From: Mangrovimicrobium sediminis
Lineage (GTDB): Bacteria; Pseudomonadota; Gammaproteobacteria; Pseudomonadales; Halieaceae
DNA length: 64,000 nucleotides
NCBI RefSeq assembly: GCF_004745945.1
Contig: NZ_SRLE01000007.1
Coordinates: forward strand, 372,001-436,000
Reading direction: 5' to 3'
A program made the translations under genes and the position numbers. A model generated the notes under the pieces. It was not told the DNA's origin. It saw only the letters and a list, made by a program, of their open reading frames with translations, and searched no databases. Shown here one piece after another: positions 1 through 10,340 of the stretch (position 1 is its first letter; each line of letters begins with the position of its first letter).

Positions 1-2595
1 CGTACTGCACACCAGGATGTGATGGCGCTGGTGGTAGAAGTCCGACATCACCCGCTCCAGCTCGTGCTCGCGCATCTGGCCGTGGGCCACACCGACGCTC
101 AGCTCCGGCAGCAGCTCGCGCAGCTTGCGCGCGCTCTCCTCAATGGACTTCACCTCGTTGTGCAGGTAGTAGACCTGGCCGCCGCGCAAGGTCTCGCGGA
201 GCATCGCTTCCTTGACCAGCGCGATATTGTGCTCGCGCACGAAGGTCTTGATCGACAGCCGGCGCGCCGGCGGTGTGGCGATAATGGACAGGTCGCGCAT
301 GCCGCCCAGGGCCATGTTCAGGGTGCGCGGGATCGGCGTGGCGGTGAGGGTGAGGATGTCCACCTCCGAGCGCAGGGCCTTGATCGCCTCTTTCTGTTTG
401 ACGCCGAAGCGATGCTCCTCGTCGATGATCAGTAGGCCGAGGTCGCTGAAGGCGAAATCGGTCTGCAGCAATTTATGCGTGCCGACCAGGATGTCGATCT
501 TGCCCGCCGCCACCCGCTCGCTGAGTTTTTTCACTTCGGCGGCGGATTTGAAGCGCGAGATGACCTCCACGTGCACCGGCCAGTCGGCGAAGCGGTCACT
601 GAAGGAATTGAAATGCTGCTGGGCGAGCAGGGTGGTGGGCACCAGCACGGCCACCTGCTTGCGGTTCTGGGTGGCGACGAAGGCTGCGCGCATGGCGACC
701 TCGGTCTTGCCGAAGCCGACATCGCCGCAGACCAGGCGATCCATCACCCGCGGGTTGCACATGTCGTCGAGCACCGCGTGGATGGCCAGTTCCTGGTCCG
801 GGGTCTCCTCGAAGGGGAAGGCGCTGGCGAACTGCTCGTACAGTGCGGTGTCGTTGCTGAAGGCGAAGCCCTTGCGCGCCTCGCGCCGCGCGTACACCTC
901 GAGCAGTTGCGCGGCGACATCGGTGGCGCGCTCGCTGGCCTTGCGCCGGGCCTTTTCCCACTGGTCCGAGCCCAGGCTGTGCAGCGGGGCGTGGTCCGGG
1001 TCTGCGCCGGAGTAGCGGCTGATCAGGTGCAGCGAGGCCACCGGCACATAGAGTTTTGAGCCGCGCGCGTATTCCAGGGTCAGGAACTCCGCCTGCTGGC
1101 CGTCGACCTCCAGGGTCTGCAGGCCGATATAGCGGCCGACCCCGTGCTCGAGGTGTACCACCGGGACCCCTTCGCGCAATTCGTTGAGATCGCGGAAGAC
1201 CGTGGCCCCGGCGGCCTCGGCGGAGACCTTGCGGCGCCGACGCTGGGCCACCCGGTTGCCGAACAGCTGGCTCTCGCAGACCAGGGCGGGCTGCTCCGCG
1301 CCGAAGTACAGGCCGCGGTCCAGCGGTGCGGTGGCGATGCCGAACGCTGCGCCGCCGTCCAGGAAGGCCTGCCAGCTGCTCGCGGGCACCGGCTCCAGGC
1401 CGTGTTCCTGCAGTGATTCCAGCAACAGTTCACGGCGACCGGCGGACTCCGCGCAGAGCAACACCGGGCCGCGGTGCTCTTCGGTGAACGCGGCGAGGCC
1501 GGCCACCCCGGACAACGATGGCGTGGGCAGGGCGCCGCTGGCGCGGTGCACCGGGGCGTCCTCGCGCTGGCGCAGCTCGAGCACGGCGAAGGCCTTCAGC
1601 CGCTGGTAGAGCTCCTCCACCGGTGTGAAGCAGCGCGCCGGGGGCAACAGGGGCCGGCGCGGGTCGATGCCGTATTCCTCGTGGCGCCGCCCGACCTCCA
1701 CCCAGAAATGCTCCGCCGCGGCGTGGTGGTCGCCGCAGGTAATGACCGCCGCGCCCGCCGGCAGGTAGTCGAACAGGGTGTCGCAGGCCTCGAAGAACAG
1801 TGGCAGGTAGTACTCGCAGCCGCCGGGGCTGCGTCCGGCACTGACCTCGGTGAAGGTCGGGCACTGGTCCGGGTCCACGTCGAAGGCGTCGTACCAGTGC
1901 ATCTGGAAGCGCTGCACTGCCTGCGGGTCCAGCGGGTACTCGCGAGCGGGGAGCAGGCGGATGTCGGTCACTTTCTCGACAGTGCGCTGGGTCTCCGGGT
2001 CGAAGGTGCGCAGGGTGTCGATCTCGTCGTCGAGCAGGTCGATGCGGTAGGGCAGCGCTGACCCCATCGGGTAGATGTCGAACAGCGCGCCGCGCAGGGC
2101 GAACTCGCCGTGCTCGTAGACCGTGTCGACGTTGCGGTAGCCATTGCGCTCGAGATTGCGGCGGAAAGTGTCGATATCCAGCTGCTGGCCCTCGGCGAGC
2201 ACCAGGCTCGAGCCGGCCACGAAATGCGTCGGCGCCAGCCGGTGCATGAGCGTGGGCACCGGCACCAGCAGTACGCCGGAGCGGGTCTGCGGCAGCGCGT
2301 GCAGGGTGGCCAGGCGCTCGGAGATAATATCCTGGTGCGGCGAGAAGTTGTCGTAGGGCAGGGTCTCCCAGTCCGGGAAACTGAGCAGTTCCACGTCGCC
2401 GTCGAGGAAGAAGGGCAGCTCGCGTTCCAGGGCCTGTGCTGCGTGGGTATCCGGCGTGATCACCACCAGCAGGCGCTCGGCACTTGCCAGCTCGGCGATG
2501 CACAGGGCATCCACGGCGCCGTGCACCGGACCCAGGGCGGTGCGGCTGCCGGGTTTGGACGGCCACGGGGTGTCGGAAACCAGGGTACTGAACAT
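1..2595 (-). CDS. mfd: Transcription-repair coupling factor Mfd (3' end outside window)
   Basis: ATP-dependent DNA translocase that removes stalled RNA polymerase at lesions and recruits UvrA. I translated it from the complement of position 2595; the frame stays open to base 1, giving 865 codons of a protein that is usually about 1150 residues. The N-terminus has the UvrB-like module (DWETLPYDNFSPH near residue 75). Walker A GDVGFGKTE is encoded at about 700-727 and the DEEH box at about 412-433. The last visible residues, VMSDFYHQRHHILVCST, match the second helicase lobe. The TRCF C-terminal domain lies beyond the window. A TACAAT box on this strand (2630-2635) could be the -10. Mfd lies divergent to gap, as in Pseudomonas. 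Confidence 0.97.
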   Translation of the reverse strand, partial: MFSTLVSDTPWPSKPGSRTALGPVHGAVDALCIAELASAERLLVVITPDTHAAQALERELPFFLDGDVELLSFPDWETLPYDNFSPHQDIISERLATLHALPQTRSGVLLVPVPTLMHRLAPTHFVAGSSLVLAEGQQLDIDTFRRNLERNGYRNVDTVYEHGEFALRGALFDIYPMGSALPYRIDLLDDEIDTLRTFDPETQRTVEKVTDIRLLPAREYPLDPQAVQRFQMHWYDAFDVDPDQCPTFTEVSAGRSPGGCEYYLPLFFEACDTLFDYLPAGAAVITCGDHHAAAEHFWVEVGRRHEEYGIDPRRPLLPPARCFTPVEELYQRLKAFAVLELRQREDAPVHRASGALPTPSLSGVAGLAAFTEEHRGPVLLCAESAGRRELLLESLQEHGLEPVPASSWQAFLDGGAAFGIATAPLDRGLYFGAEQPALVCESQLFGNRVAQRRRRKVSAEAAGATVFRDLNELREGVPVVHLEHGVGRYIGLQTLEVDGQQAEFLTLEYARGSKLYVPVASLHLISRYSGADPDHAPLHSLGSDQWEKARRKASERATDVAAQLLEVYARREARKGFAFSNDTALYEQFASAFPFEETPDQELAIHAVLDDMCNPRVMDRLVCGDVGFGKTEVAMRAAFVATQNRKQVAVLVPTTLLAQQHFNSFSDRFADWPVHVEVISRFKSAAEVKKLSERVAAGKIDILVGTHKLLQTDFAFSDLGLLIIDEEHRFGVKQKEAIKALRSEVDILTLTATPIPRTLNMALGGMRDLSIIATPPARRLSIKTFVREHNIALVKEAMLRETLRGGQVYYLHNEVKSIEESARKLRELLPELSVGVAHGQMREHELERVMSDFYHQRHHILVCST

Positions 2596-2676
2596 GATGA
2601 GCGTTGCTGTCGACTTCTGGCGGGCCGGCATTGTACCGCGGCAGGTCCGCGCGTCACCAGCGCGGGCCCGCGCAAC

Positions 2677-2705
2677 TTGCGCCGTCCCGGTCATCCGTCG
2701 ATAAT
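2677..2705 (+). promoter_or_regulatory. Probable sigma70 promoter of gap
   Basis: TTGCGC (2677-2682), a 17-base spacer and GATAAT (2700-2705). It lies in the mfd-gap divergent gap and predicts a transcript start near 2712, upstream of both candidate gap start codons. Confidence 0.5.
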
Positions 2706-2758
2706 ACGCGGCCGCAACACCACGCTCCCAATCCACCACCGTGCAGGACCCCCGACCG

Positions 2759-4231
2759 ATGGCGAACGATCGCAAGCGCAACCGACCAGATGATTACTTC
2801 CAGGACTGGAAACAGCGCGAGGCGCTGGCAGAAGGGATGATTCCCCTGGTGGGCAAGCTGGCCCGCGAAAAGAACGTCAAGTGCTATATCTACGGCAAGA
2901 ACCTGGTGAACCGCTCGGTACTCGAGCTGATGAAGATCCACCGCTACGTGCGCCAGGTCGAGGGCAACGAGCTCTCCGAGAAGGAAACCTTCCCGGTCCT
3001 CGAGGAACTGCTGCAACTGGACCTTGGTCCCGCGCACATCGACATCGGCCGTATCACCGTCGACTACTACGACAAGGGCCTGGGCGAGGGCCTGACCATC
3101 CAGGAGTACGTGCGCAAGGTGATGGCCGAGGATATCGGCTCCACCGTGCAGCCCCTGCAAGAGCCCCAGGACGTGGTGCTCTACGGTTTCGGCCGAATCG
3201 GCCGCCTGATGGCGCGCATCCTTATCGAGAAAACCGACGGCGGCGACTGCCTGAGACTGCGCGCCATCGTAGTGCGCAAGGGCAAAGCGCCCGATGACCT
3301 GGTCAAGCGCGCCAGCCTGCTGCGCCGCGATTCCGTGCACGGCGCCTTCGATGGCACCATCCGCGTGGACGAGGAGCGCCAGTCGTTTGTCGCCAACGGC
3401 AACGAGGTGAAGGTGATCTACGCCGACTCACCGGACACCATTGACTACACCAAATACGGCATCAACAACGCCATCGTGGTGGATAACACCGGCGTATGGC
3501 GCGACCGCGACGGCCTGTCCCTGCACCTGAAGAGCAAGGGCGTGAGCAAAGTGATCCTCACCGCGCCGGGCAAGGGCGACCTGAAAAACGTGGTGGCCGG
3601 CATCAACAACGAGATCATCGGCGACGACGACAGCATCATTTCCGCCGCCTCCTGCACCACCAACGCCATTGCGCCGCCGCTCAAGGCGATGGACGACGAG
3701 TTCGGTATTCTCGCTGGCCACGTCGAGACCGTGCACTCGTACACCAACGACCAGAACCTCATCGACAACTACCACAAGGCCTCGCGCCGCGGCCGCAGTG
3801 CACCGCTCAACATGGTGATCACCGAGACCGGTGCCGCCAAGGCGGTGGGCAAGGTGCTGCCGCAATTGCTGGGCAAGCTGACCGGCAACGCGATCCGCGT
3901 GCCCACGCCCAATGTGTCGATGGCCATCCTCAACCTGACCCTGAAGCGTGAGACCACGGTGGAGGAGATCAACGAGTACATGCGCAATGTCGCCCTGCAC
4001 TCGCCGCTGCGCAAGCAGATCGACTTCTCCAACTCGCCGGAAGTGGTCTCCACCGATTTCGTCGGCTCGCGCCACGCCTGTATCTTCGACGCCCAGGCGA
4101 CCATCGCCAACGGCGCCCAGGTAGTGTTGTACCTGTGGTACGACAACGAATTCGGTTACAGCTGCCAGGTGCACCGCATCCTCGAACAGATGGCCGGCAT
4201 CCACTTCGCGGTTTACCCGAAAGAAGCCTGA
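2759..4231 (+). CDS. gap: Glyceraldehyde-3-phosphate dehydrogenase, long form with N-terminal extension
   Basis: Converts glyceraldehyde 3-phosphate, NAD(P)+ and phosphate to 1,3-bisphosphoglycerate. At about 490 residues it is much longer than the usual 330-residue enzyme: about 135 residues (REALAEGMIPLVGKL... onward) precede the Rossmann start VVLYGFGRIGRL. The catalytic Cys motif SAASCTTNAI, the substrate motif TGAAKAVGKVLP and the C-terminal WYDNEFGYS are all present. I chose ATG 2759. A GTG at 2741 would add six residues, and neither start has a clear ribosome site. The same long gap beside mfd and nqr occurs in Pseudomonas aeruginosa (from memory), which supports orthology. The role of the extension is not evident from the sequence. 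Confidence 0.93.
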   Translation: MANDRKRNRPDDYFQDWKQREALAEGMIPLVGKLAREKNVKCYIYGKNLVNRSVLELMKIHRYVRQVEGNELSEKETFPVLEELLQLDLGPAHIDIGRITVDYYDKGLGEGLTIQEYVRKVMAEDIGSTVQPLQEPQDVVLYGFGRIGRLMARILIEKTDGGDCLRLRAIVVRKGKAPDDLVKRASLLRRDSVHGAFDGTIRVDEERQSFVANGNEVKVIYADSPDTIDYTKYGINNAIVVDNTGVWRDRDGLSLHLKSKGVSKVILTAPGKGDLKNVVAGINNEIIGDDDSIISAASCTTNAIAPPLKAMDDEFGILAGHVETVHSYTNDQNLIDNYHKASRRGRSAPLNMVITETGAAKAVGKVLPQLLGKLTGNAIRVPTPNVSMAILNLTLKRETTVEEINEYMRNVALHSPLRKQIDFSNSPEVVSTDFVGSRHACIFDAQATIANGAQVVLYLWYDNEFGYSCQVHRILEQMAGIHFAVYPKEA

Positions 4232-4283
4232 TACGTCGGGGCCGTGCCCGCGCGCGGCCCCCGCGCTTCGACCATAGTCGAAA

Positions 4284-4303
4284 GAGCGGTAAAATCACCG
4301 CTC
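4284..4303. repeat. Inverted repeat downstream of gap
   Basis: GAGCGGT (4284-4290) and ACCGCTC (4297-4303) are perfect complements around a 6-base loop, 53 bases after the gap stop. No T-run follows, so it is at best a weak terminator or a protein site. Confidence 0.4.
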
Positions 4304-4353
4304 AAATGCAGTGCGCCCGGTGGCGTTCTGTAGCGTTTTATAGGCGATTCCCC

Positions 4354-4359
4354 TATAAT
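4354..4359 (+). promoter_or_regulatory. Probable -10 box of the nqr operon
   Basis: A perfect TATAAT in the 279-base gap between gap and nqrA. The -35 position (about 4331-4336, TAGCGT) is poor, so an activator may be needed. It would give a leader of about 145 bases, in which I see no recognisable riboswitch. Confidence 0.45.
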
Positions 4360-4510
4360 GCGCGCGTCTTGGCGTCCGGTTTCGGCGCAAGCCCCCGGAC
4401 CACGGCAGACTCGACATTCGCGTGCAGGCGAAGGTCCCGGACTCCCAGTCAGTCCCGCCAACCTGCAGTCGTCACTGCCCATCCAGTTTCTAGTTTCGTA
4501 GGCAGATCGT

Positions 4511-5854
4511 ATGATCAAGATCAAACGGGGAATGGATATTCCTATCCAGGGAGCGCCCCGGCAATCCATTGAGGAAGCCCCGGCCGCGCGCGCCGTCGCG
4601 CTGGTCGGCTTCGATTACATCGGCATGAAGCCCACCATGGAGGTCCGGGAAGGCGATCGCGTCAGCCTGGGCCAGGTCCTGTTCACCGACAAGAAAACCG
4701 AGGGCGTGAGCTACACGGCGCCCGCCGCCGGCGTGGTCTCCGCGATTAACCGCGGCGCCAAGCGCGTGCTGCAGTCGGTGGTCATCGATATCGACGGTGA
4801 CGACGCGGTGGACTTTCCCGCCTACACCGCCGAGGCGGCCGCCGGCCTGGATGCGGACACCGTGCGCGGCCAGTTGCTGTCCAGCGGGCAGTGGACGGCC
4901 CTGCGCACGCGGCCCTTCAGCAAGGTGCCGGCGCCGGATTCGACCCCTGCGGCCATTTTCATCACTGCAATCGACACCCATCCGCTGGCCGCGGACCCGG
5001 CGGTGATCATTGCCGAGCAGCCCGAAGCCTTCGCCCTGGGCCAGGACCTGCTGGCCAAACTGACGGCGGGCAAGGTGTACGTGTGCGCCGGAGCCGGTGT
5101 CGACCTGCCCCAGGGCAAGGCCGGCAATATCCAGGCGGAACAGTTCGCCGGGCCGCACCCCGCGGGCCTGCCCAGCACTCATATTCATTTTCTTGAAGGC
5201 GTGCACGCGCACAAGACGGTCTGGCAGGTCGGTTACCAGGATGTCATCGCCATCGGCCGCCTGTTCCTCGATGGCCGCATCTACACCGAGCGGGTCGTCG
5301 CACTGTGCGGCCCGCAGGTCGAGAATCCGCGCCTGCTGCGCACCCGCCTGGGTGTCGACCTCAAGGCCCTGTGCGCCGGCGAGACCAAAGCCGGTGAAAA
5401 CCGCATCGTCTCCGGTTCCGTGCTCGGCGGCCGCGGCGTCAGTTCAGGCACCGCCTACCTCGGCCGATACCACAACCAGGTGTCCGTGCTGCTCGAGGGT
5501 CGCCACCGCGAATTCATGGGCTGGCTGTCACCCGGTGCCAACAAGCACTCGGTGCTGGGCATCTACCTCAGCAGCTTCTTCGGTAGCAAGCCGCTGCCGA
5601 TGACCACCAACACCAACGGTTCCGAGCGCGGCATGGTGCCGACCGGCAACTTCGAGAAGGTGATGCCGCTGGATATTCTTCCCACCCAGTTGCTGCGCTC
5701 GCTGATCGTCGGCGACACCGAGACCGCCCAGAACCTGGGCTGCCTCGAACTGGAGGAGGAAGACCTCGCACTGTGTACTTATGTCTGCTCGGGCAAGTAC
5801 GAATACGGGCCGATATTGCGGGATAACCTTGCCCGCATCGAGAAGGAGGGCTGA
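4511..5854 (+). CDS. nqrA: Na+-translocating NADH:quinone reductase subunit A
   Basis: Peripheral cytoplasmic subunit of the six-subunit Na+-NQR, which oxidises NADH, reduces ubiquinone and pumps Na+ outward. The 447 residues match the family length and open with the typical MIKIKRGMDIPIQG. No transmembrane segments are visible. It is first in nqrABCDEF, and nqrB starts 3 bases after its stop. The ATG at 4511 is preceded by only a weak AGG. Confidence 0.97.
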   Translation: MIKIKRGMDIPIQGAPRQSIEEAPAARAVALVGFDYIGMKPTMEVREGDRVSLGQVLFTDKKTEGVSYTAPAAGVVSAINRGAKRVLQSVVIDIDGDDAVDFPAYTAEAAAGLDADTVRGQLLSSGQWTALRTRPFSKVPAPDSTPAAIFITAIDTHPLAADPAVIIAEQPEAFALGQDLLAKLTAGKVYVCAGAGVDLPQGKAGNIQAEQFAGPHPAGLPSTHIHFLEGVHAHKTVWQVGYQDVIAIGRLFLDGRIYTERVVALCGPQVENPRLLRTRLGVDLKALCAGETKAGENRIVSGSVLGGRGVSSGTAYLGRYHNQVSVLLEGRHREFMGWLSPGANKHSVLGIYLSSFFGSKPLPMTTNTNGSERGMVPTGNFEKVMPLDILPTQLLRSLIVGDTETAQNLGCLELEEEDLALCTYVCSGKYEYGPILRDNLARIEKEG

Positions 5855-5857
5855 CCG

Positions 5858-7054
5858 GTGGGCCTGCGCAAGATGCTTGACGATGTGGAGCACCACTTCC
5901 AGGAAGGTGGTCGCCTGCAGAGTCTCTACCCGCTTTACGAAGCGATCGATACTGTCTTTTACTCGCCGTCTTCGGTAACCCGCTCCACCGCCCACGTGCG
6001 CGATGGCGTGGACCTGAAGCGCATCATGATCACCGTGTGGTTCGCCGCGTTCCCGGCGATGTTCTACGGCATGTACAACCTCGGCTTCCAGGCCAACTCG
6101 GTGATGGAAGCCGGCGCCAGTGTCGCTGGCTGGCACGGCTGGCTGATCGATCTGCTGGGCGGCTACGACGCCGGTAATCTCTGGCACTGCCTGTGGTTTG
6201 GCGCAGTGTTTTTCCTGCCGATCTACATCACCACCTTCGTGGTGGGGATTGCCTGGGAAATCCTGTTCGCCTCCAAGCGCGGGCACGAGGTCAACGAGGG
6301 CTTCTTCGTTACCTCCATCCTGTTCGCGCTGACCTGCCCGCCGGACATGCCCCTGTGGCAGGTGGCGCTGGGCATCAGCTTCGGTGTGGTGATTGGCAAG
6401 GAAGTGTTCGGTGGTACCGGCAAGAACTTCCTCAACCCGGCCCTGACTGGCCGCGCCTTCCTGTACTTCGCCTACCCGGCGGAGATGTCCGGCGACTCCG
6501 TGTGGGTGGCGGTGGACGGCTACACCGCCGCAACCCCGCTGTCCATCGTCGCCACCGACGGCATGGCGGCTCTGCAGAGCCAGTTCACCTGGTGGGACGC
6601 CTTCGTCGGCGCCATCCCCGGCAGCATCGGCGAGACCTCGACCCTGGCGATCTTCATCGGCGGTGCGCTGCTGCTGATCACCCGGATCGCCGCCTGGCGT
6701 ATTGTCGGCGGTGTGTTCCTCGGCATGCTGGCCCTGTCCAGCCTGTTCAACTGGATCGGTTCGGACACCAACCCGGCCTTCAACATGCCCTGGTACTGGC
6801 ACCTGGTCACCGGCGGCTTTGCCTTCGGCATGCTGTTTATGGCCACCGATCCGGTATCGGCGGCGATGACCGACAAGGGCAAATGGTTCTTCGGCATTCT
6901 CATCGGGCTGATGACCGTACTGATCCGCGTGGTCAACCCCGCTTTCCCGGAGGGCATCATGCTCGCAATCCTCTTTGCCAACCTGTTCGCGCCGCTGATC
7001 GACCACTTCGTGGTGCAGGCGAACGTCAAGAGGAGGCTTGCCCGTGTCCAGTAA
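5858..7054 (+). CDS. nqrB: Na+-NQR subunit B (covalent FMN subunit)
   Basis: Membrane subunit carrying covalently bound FMN and part of the Na+ path. The 398 residues have many hydrophobic helices after an amphipathic N-terminus. The flavinylation site, usually D-G-x-S-G-A-T, reads DGYTAAT with the acceptor at about Thr226, so the usual Ser-Gly is Thr-Ala. The GTG start at 5858 has a good AAGGAGGG upstream. It overlaps the start of nqrC by 11 bases. ApbE, encoded downstream, is the expected FMN transferase. Confidence 0.97.
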   Translation: MGLRKMLDDVEHHFQEGGRLQSLYPLYEAIDTVFYSPSSVTRSTAHVRDGVDLKRIMITVWFAAFPAMFYGMYNLGFQANSVMEAGASVAGWHGWLIDLLGGYDAGNLWHCLWFGAVFFLPIYITTFVVGIAWEILFASKRGHEVNEGFFVTSILFALTCPPDMPLWQVALGISFGVVIGKEVFGGTGKNFLNPALTGRAFLYFAYPAEMSGDSVWVAVDGYTAATPLSIVATDGMAALQSQFTWWDAFVGAIPGSIGETSTLAIFIGGALLLITRIAAWRIVGGVFLGMLALSSLFNWIGSDTNPAFNMPWYWHLVTGGFAFGMLFMATDPVSAAMTDKGKWFFGILIGLMTVLIRVVNPAFPEGIMLAILFANLFAPLIDHFVVQANVKRRLARVQ

Positions 7055-7817
7055 TGACAGCACTTCCAAGACCCTGATCGTCGCGCTCGCGCTGTGTATC
7101 GTGTGCTCGGTGATCGTCTCCACTGCGGCCGTGGTGCTCAAGCCGGTGCAGGAGCAGAACAAGGCCCTGGACCGCAAGCGCAACATTCTCGCCGCGGCGG
7201 GTCTGCTGGTACCGGGGCAGAGCGTCGAGGAGCAGTTCTCGCACATCCAGACGCGCATGGTCGACCTGCGCACCGGCAAGTTCACCGACGAACTGGACCC
7301 GTCCAGCTACGACCAACTCAAGGCCGCCAAGAACCCGGAGCGTTCCGAGGCACTGGCGCCGGAGAACGACCCGGCGAAGATCTTCCGCCGCGAGGATTAC
7401 TCCATCGTCTACGTCGCCCGTGACGAAAGCGGTGGCGTCGACAAGATCATCCTGCCGATTCGCGGCTACGGCCTGTGGGGCACCCTGTACGGCTTTATTG
7501 CGCTGCAGGGCGATGCCAAGACTATCGCCGGCATCGGCTTCTACGAGCACAAAGAGACCCCCGGACTCGGCGGCGAGGTGGACAACCCGCGCTGGAAGTC
7601 GCTGTGGTCTGGCAAGCAGGCCTATGACGATGGCGAGGTCGCCATCCAGGTGATCAAGGGCAGTGTCGACCCCTCGGCGCCGAACGCGGAATACCGCGTC
7701 GACGGCCTGGCGGGTGCCACCCTGACCACCCGTGGCGTCGATAACCTGGTGCGTTTCTGGCTCGGCGAAGCCGGCTTCGAGCCTTTCCTCAACAACCTGA
7801 AATCCGGGGAGGCCTGA
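7044..7817 (+). CDS. nqrC: Na+-NQR subunit C (covalent FMN subunit)
   Basis: Single-pass subunit with a periplasmic FMN-binding domain. The N-terminal helix [22 protein letters not shown] anchors a soluble FMN_bind domain. Its flavinylation motif is DGLAGAT near residue 225, with Ala where Ser is common but the acceptor Thr kept. I chose GTG 7044 because AGGAGG lies 7 bases upstream; a TTG at 7038 would sit on that ribosome site. Confidence 0.95.
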   Translation: MSSNDSTSKTLIVALALCIVCSVIVSTAAVVLKPVQEQNKALDRKRNILAAAGLLVPGQSVEEQFSHIQTRMVDLRTGKFTDELDPSSYDQLKAAKNPERSEALAPENDPAKIFRREDYSIVYVARDESGGVDKIILPIRGYGLWGTLYGFIALQGDAKTIAGIGFYEHKETPGLGGEVDNPRWKSLWSGKQAYDDGEVAIQVIKGSVDPSAPNAEYRVDGLAGATLTTRGVDNLVRFWLGEAGFEPFLNNLKSGEA

Positions 7818-7819
7818 TC

Positions 7820-8482
7820 GTGGACTCTGCCAAACAGACTCTCACAACCCCAATTTTCAAGAACAACCCGATCGCGCTGCAGATCCTCGGGATCTGCTCC
7901 GCCCTGGCGGTGACCTCGTCGCTGCAGGTGACACTGGTCATGTGCGTGGCACTGACCTCGGTGACGGCGTTCTCCAACCTCGGCGTATCGCTGATCCGCA
8001 AGCACATTCCGGGCAGCATCCGCATCATCGTGCAGATGATCATCATCGCCTCGCTGGTGATCGTGGTGGACCAGATCCTCAAGGCCTACGCGTTTGCCAT
8101 CAGCAAGCAGCTGTCGGTGTTTGTCGGCCTGATCATCACCAACTGCATCGTGATGGGCCGCGCGGAGGCCTTCGCTATGAAGAACCCGCCGCTGCCCAGC
8201 TTTATCGACGGTATCGGCAACGGCCTGGGTTACTCGGTGGTGCTGATCGCGGTGGCAATCGTGCGCGAGCTGTTCGGCGCCGGCAAGCTGTTCGGCTTCG
8301 AGATACTGCCCCTGGTCACCGACGGCGGCTGGTACGTGCCCAACGGCCTGTTGCTGCTGCCCCCCAGCGCGTTCTTCCTGATCGGCGGTTTCATCTGGGT
8401 GCTGCGCACCTTCCACAAAGAGCAGGTGGAAAAGCCGGACTTCACTATCGCCAAGCACACCGTGCTGAAGGAGGGCGTGTAA
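7820..8482 (+). CDS. nqrD: Na+-NQR subunit D
   Basis: Integral membrane subunit of the NqrD/RnfE family. It has 220 residues and about six hydrophobic helices, with the conserved [20 protein letters not shown] opening and [15 protein letters not shown], which carries a conserved Cys in the family. NqrD and NqrE together coordinate an intramembrane Fe site in known structures. GTG start with GGGGAGG upstream. The stop codon abuts the nqrE ATG. Confidence 0.96.
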   Translation: MDSAKQTLTTPIFKNNPIALQILGICSALAVTSSLQVTLVMCVALTSVTAFSNLGVSLIRKHIPGSIRIIVQMIIIASLVIVVDQILKAYAFAISKQLSVFVGLIITNCIVMGRAEAFAMKNPPLPSFIDGIGNGLGYSVVLIAVAIVRELFGAGKLFGFEILPLVTDGGWYVPNGLLLLPPSAFFLIGGFIWVLRTFHKEQVEKPDFTIAKHTVLKEGV

Positions 8483-9091
<609 letters not shown>

Positions 9092-9106
9092 GCGGGAAGC
9101 GTAGTT

Positions 9107-10330
9107 ATGGATTTAACGATTGTATTCGGCGTCGTCATGTTCACCGCGATCGTGCTGGCGCTGGTCGCCATCATCCTGGTCGCGCGCTCATCGCTGGTCA
9201 GCAGCGGTGACGTGAACATCGAGATCAACGGCGAGAAGACCATCACGGTGCCCGCGGGTGGCAAACTGCTGCAGACCCTGTCCGAGGCGAACATTTTCCT
9301 GGCTTCCGCCTGTGGCGGCGGCGGTACCTGTGCCCAGTGCAAGTGCAAGGTGTTCGAGGGCGGCGGTTCCATGCTGCCTACTGAGGAGTCGCACTTCACC
9401 AAGCGCGAGGCCAACGAGGGCTGGCGCCTGTCCTGCCAGACCGCGGTCAAGCAGGACCTGAAAATCGAGGTGCCCGAGGAGGTCTTTGGCGTCAAGCAGT
9501 GGGAGTGCACGGTGGAGTCCAACCCCAACGTGGCCACCTTTATCAAGGAACTCACCCTGCGCCTGCCCGAGGGCGAGAACGTGGATTTCCGCGCCGGCGG
9601 CTACGTGCAGCTGGAATGCCCGCCGCACCACGTGAAGTTCTCCAACTTCGACATCGGCGAGGAGTACCGCGGCGACTGGGAGCGCTTCGGCTTCTTCAAC
9701 CTGGAGTCCGTGGTCAAGGACACCACCATCCGCGCCTACTCCATGGCCAACTACCCGGAAGAGAAGGGCCTGGTGAAGTTCAACATTCGTATCGCCACGC
9801 CACCCCCCGGCAGCAAGGGCATCCCGCCAGGCATCATGTCCTCCTGGGTGTTCAACCTGAAGCCCGGCGACAAGGTGAAGGTCTACGGTCCCTTCGGCGA
9901 GTTCTTCGCCAAGGACACCGACGCCGAGATGGTATTCATCGGCGGCGGCGCGGGCATGGCGCCCATGCGCTCGCATATCTTCGACCAGCTCAAGCGTCTG
10001 CACAGCAAGCGCAAGATCTCCTTCTGGTACGGTGCGCGCTCCCTGCGCGAGATGTTCTACGAGGACGAGTACGACATGCTGGCGAAGGAGAACGACAACT
10101 TCGAGTGGCATGTCGCGCTGTCCGACCCGCAGCCGGAAGACAACTGGGACGGCCTCACCGGCTTCATCCACAACGTGCTGTACGAACAGTACCTGAAGGA
10201 CCACCCGGCGCCCGAGGACTGCGAGTACTACATGTGTGGTCCGCCGATGATGAACGCGGCGGTGATCCAGATGCTCACCGACCTCGGCGTGGAGCCGGAG
10301 AACATCCTGCTCGACGACTTTGGAGGCTGA
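9107..10330 (+). CDS. nqrF: Na+-NQR subunit F (NADH-oxidising, 2Fe-2S and FAD)
   Basis: Electron entry subunit: NADH to FAD to a 2Fe-2S cluster. One N-terminal membrane helix is followed by a ferredoxin domain with Cys69, Cys75, Cys78 and Cys110 (C-x5-C-x2-C...C). The FAD motif [11 protein letters not shown] and the NAD-binding [11 protein letters not shown] follow, and the protein ends in the family-typical LLDDFGG. The 407 residues match the family. A terminator-like hairpin begins 35 bases after its stop. Confidence 0.97.
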   Translation: MDLTIVFGVVMFTAIVLALVAIILVARSSLVSSGDVNIEINGEKTITVPAGGKLLQTLSEANIFLASACGGGGTCAQCKCKVFEGGGSMLPTEESHFTKREANEGWRLSCQTAVKQDLKIEVPEEVFGVKQWECTVESNPNVATFIKELTLRLPEGENVDFRAGGYVQLECPPHHVKFSNFDIGEEYRGDWERFGFFNLESVVKDTTIRAYSMANYPEEKGLVKFNIRIATPPPGSKGIPPGIMSSWVFNLKPGDKVKVYGPFGEFFAKDTDAEMVFIGGGAGMAPMRSHIFDQLKRLHSKRKISFWYGARSLREMFYEDEYDMLAKENDNFEWHVALSDPQPEDNWDGLTGFIHNVLYEQYLKDHPAPEDCEYYMCGPPMMNAAVIQMLTDLGVEPENILLDDFGG

Positions 10331-10340
10331 GTTCCGCATC

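Noticed and set aside
1430-2566. 378-codon minus-strand frame inside mfd
   Set aside because: It is another frame on the mfd strand. The true frame starts at 2595 and runs through the window edge.
4360-4510. Riboswitch in the nqr leader
   Set aside because: I looked for known aptamer-like conserved blocks and saw none; the leader is GC-rich without a clear paired core.
5528-7285. 585-codon minus-strand frame over nqrA/nqrB/nqrC
   Set aside because: Antisense shadow of three certain Nqr genes with no recognisable domain.
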